From: Lysobacterales bacterium
GTDB lineage: Bacteria > Pseudomonadota > Gammaproteobacteria > Xanthomonadales > SZUA-5
DNA length: 33,784 nt
Reading direction: 5' to 3'
Assembly (NCBI GenBank): GCA_022844135.1
Contig: JALHMG010000052.1
Location: 1-33,784 of the forward strand
Shown piece after piece: positions 32,624 to 33,784 of the stretch. The notes beneath the pieces were generated by a model. That model did not search any database. It saw nothing but the letters and a program-made list of their open reading frames with translations, and was not told the DNA's origin. Numbering within the stretch: position 1 is the stretch's first letter; every line of letters starts with the position of its first letter. A program made the translations under genes and the position numbers.

Positions 32624-33540
32624 GAGCGCATCCCCAGCGCACCACGAATCGCGCCCAGCATACGGCCGAAACCGCCGCGCGATTGACGTCCAAGCACCGT
32701 GCCCAATCTCGCGCCGGCATGGCCTTGGGTTTCTGCGATCAGAAATCCGCACAGGGCGGTAGCGTTGACGAACGAAACGGCGTCGGCCTCGCTGGCATCG
32801 GTGTTTGAGCGCAGGCTCTGCAGCGACTGCGGCTTGCTGCGCAGCGCTGTGGCCATTTTCATAAAACTGCGCGGCGCCTGCGCCACCAGATAAGGCCAAA
32901 CGCGTAACCGCAGCGTGCCATCCGTGGGAATCCAGGGGAGCAAGCCCAACTCGCCGTAGGCGATGCCCAGGTGCCACAACACCGGTTCAATGCTGCGTCT
33001 CTCGCCAAGCGTCGGGTACTGTGCTTCGAAGTATGGCGTCAACGTCATGCGGCTCAGCCGCCGCGAAGATAGCGCCTCACCGAGGCGATCTTGCGGTTCG
33101 CCTATCCACGCAAATCGACGTTCGGCGGGAAAGATGACTAATCCCTGGCCGGCGATATCGGAGATCACGTAAGGCGGACGATCCTGGCCAACAAGCTCGT
33201 ACACACGGCGCACGATCTGACCGATAGCGTCGGAACTGGAGTTGACTGTATGGCGATTGAGCAACGCCTCCATCAACTCCAGCAGTTCGGTAGCGCGCGG
33301 CGGCATCCGTAATGCCCTGTCCAGCGAACCCGCAGTGTCGTCGACGAGCTTGACAAGATGTGCGTCGGCGAGCCGCCGCTCTGGTGCCAGTCCGGCATAG
33401 AACACCAATTGTGCGGCATCTGCCAGCACATACACCAGACTACGCCCGAGCCGATGCGCAGCGCGTTCGATCATCGCCTTCAGCAGCAGACCGTCGCGCG
33501 CCGAAACGCCGTGCAAGCTAAAGGTCTGGATAGCGCTCAC
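32620..33540 (-). CDS. Unknown protein of the GTPase/roadblock operon
   Basis: A 306-residue soluble protein. The start is GTG 33540, with GGAG 10 bases upstream inside the preceding gene; a TTG at 33549 that overlaps the PAS stop by TTGA is an alternative. Segments GRSLVYVLADAAQLVFYAG, LLELMEALLNRHTV, PPYVISDIAGQGLVIF and HLGIAYGELGLLPWIP suggest a mixed alpha/beta fold. No family is recognised, but its 4-bp overlap with the GTPase implies a functional partner, possibly an effector or regulator. The frame remains open beyond 33540 into the disrupted PAS gene, which is not evidence of a longer protein. Confidence 0.7.
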   Translation of the reverse strand: MSAIQTFSLHGVSARDGLLLKAMIERAAHRLGRSLVYVLADAAQLVFYAGLAPERRLADAHLVKLVDDTAGSLDRALRMPPRATELLELMEALLNRHTVNSSSDAIGQIVRRVYELVGQDRPPYVISDIAGQGLVIFPAERRFAWIGEPQDRLGEALSSRRLSRMTLTPYFEAQYPTLGERRSIEPVLWHLGIAYGELGLLPWIPTDGTLRLRVWPYLVAQAPRSFMKMATALRSKPQSLQSLRSNTDASEADAVSFVNATALCGFLIAETQGHAGARLGTVLGRQSRGGFGRMLGAIRGALGMRS

Positions 33541-33545
33541 GGACT

Positions 33546-33673
33546 TCAAGCTCCGAGCTGCGAACCGAGTGGCTCCCGCCCGGTCAAGACGCGCTGCGTT
33601 GCGCCAAAATGCGTCAGCTTGCCGTGCTCGTCGAATAGCGGCGAAATTGTCAATTCGTTCTTGAACGGCGTTC
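33546..33673 (-). pseudogene. 3' fragment of a PAS-domain gene, cut by an intron
   Basis: The last 42 or so codons of a PAS domain protein: TPFKNELTISPLFDEHGKLTHFGATQRV then a short tail, the usual end of a PAS core (compare GTPFWNELTISP...GKITHF). Similarity stops exactly where a group-II-intron-like 5' end begins at 33674. The frame stays open through the intron by chance. Because the intron lies on the opposite strand it could not be spliced from this mRNA, so the gene is probably inactive. It overlaps or abuts the 306-residue gene and may have been the input sensor of the GTPase module. Confidence 0.65.
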
Positions 33674-33784
33674 GTGCGCCCTTGATGGCGCAGATACAGC
33701 ACGGTGCAAGTCCGTGTCGGGGGATGCCAAGACCCCGTAGCTGACCGTAACTGCGTCGCTGCGAGGCGGGGTGGGGAGCAACGC
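33674..33784 (+). mobile_element. 5' end of a group II intron (partial)
   Basis: GTGCG at 33674-33678 is the canonical group II 5' end. Three hairpins follow in a row: GCGCC-CTTGAT-GGCGC (33676-33691), CACGG-TGCAAGT-CCGTG (33700-33716) and CGGGG...CCCCG (33718-33737), with the GTGCAAGTCC phrase common in bacterial group II domain I, then GTAGCTGACCGTAACTG. The intron runs off the window on the plus strand; its reverse transcriptase gene would lie to the right. It interrupts a PAS gene on the minus strand. Confidence 0.7.

Noticed and set aside
33541-33702. N-terminal extension of the 306-residue protein
   Set aside because: The frame is open, but this stretch codes for the end of a PAS domain in another frame and for intron sequence; GTG 33540 with GGAG fits better.
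33700-33784. Cobalamin riboswitch, suggested by GGTGCAAGTCC
   Set aside because: The B12 box (AGCCAGGAGACC-like) and the usual core are absent, and the sequence follows a GTGCG end with group-II-type hairpins.
1-33784. CRISPR array, integron attC array, toxin-antitoxin or prophage genes
   Set aside because: No regularly spaced repeats, integrase, phage structural genes or recognisable toxin-antitoxin pair was seen; repeats present are isolated pairs.

Overview
The window looks like a high-GC gammaproteobacterial chromosome, most likely Xanthomonadales (Lysobacterales). This rests on an N-acylornithine (not ornithine) transcarbamylase inside an arginine cluster, the sdhE-ygfX pair, a LolC/LolD pair, YaiL/DUF2058, MarC/YhgN, Grx4, Hsp15 and secreted signal-peptide proteins. 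No rRNA, tRNA or CRISPR array is visible. Taxonomy is inferred from gene content, not from a search.

Layout. 1-724: no convincing gene, short repeats only. 725-2395: a lipoprotein with a haem-c motif and a C-terminal MVL-type mannan-binding-lectin-like tail. 2549-6770 (minus): DUF2058 protein, oligopeptidase B lipoprotein, MFS transporter. 6810-11194 (plus): DUF192 lipoprotein, sdhE, ygfX-like gene, lolC/E, lolD, ychF. 11265-12260 (minus): ACMSD-type decarboxylase. 12450-14106 (plus): grxD, an SDR lacking its catalytic residues, marC family gene. 14212-15951 (plus): a four-gene, MerP/MerT-like metal-handling operon.

16171-24787 is the arginine region: argR diverges from argD across two GCAT-type palindromes that overlap predicted promoters; then acylornithine transcarbamylase, argB, argH, argG, a P-loop protein of DUF1611 type, and argC. 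argG, the P-loop gene and argC overlap by 4 bp each. ArgB is kinase only, without the GNAT acetyltransferase domain fused to it in Xanthomonas, and no argA is present. The transcarbamylase resembles the Bacteroides succinylornithine enzyme and has Ala90 at the acetyl/succinyl selectivity position. The P-loop protein is therefore a candidate missing acylglutamate synthase, and the pathway may use an acyl group other than acetyl. This is the main lead for an undescribed system.

24858-27604: a large secreted protein and Hsp15. 27811-28903 (minus): a methyltransferase and a small protein in apparently lower-GC DNA, next to a 246-bp element with 18-bp terminal inverted repeats. 29431-30831 (minus): a second large secreted protein. 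31082-33540 (minus): two roadblock/LC7 proteins, a Ras-like GTPase and an unknown 306-residue protein. A PAS-domain gene just upstream is broken at 33673/33674 by what looks like the 5' end of a group II intron on the opposite strand, running off the window.
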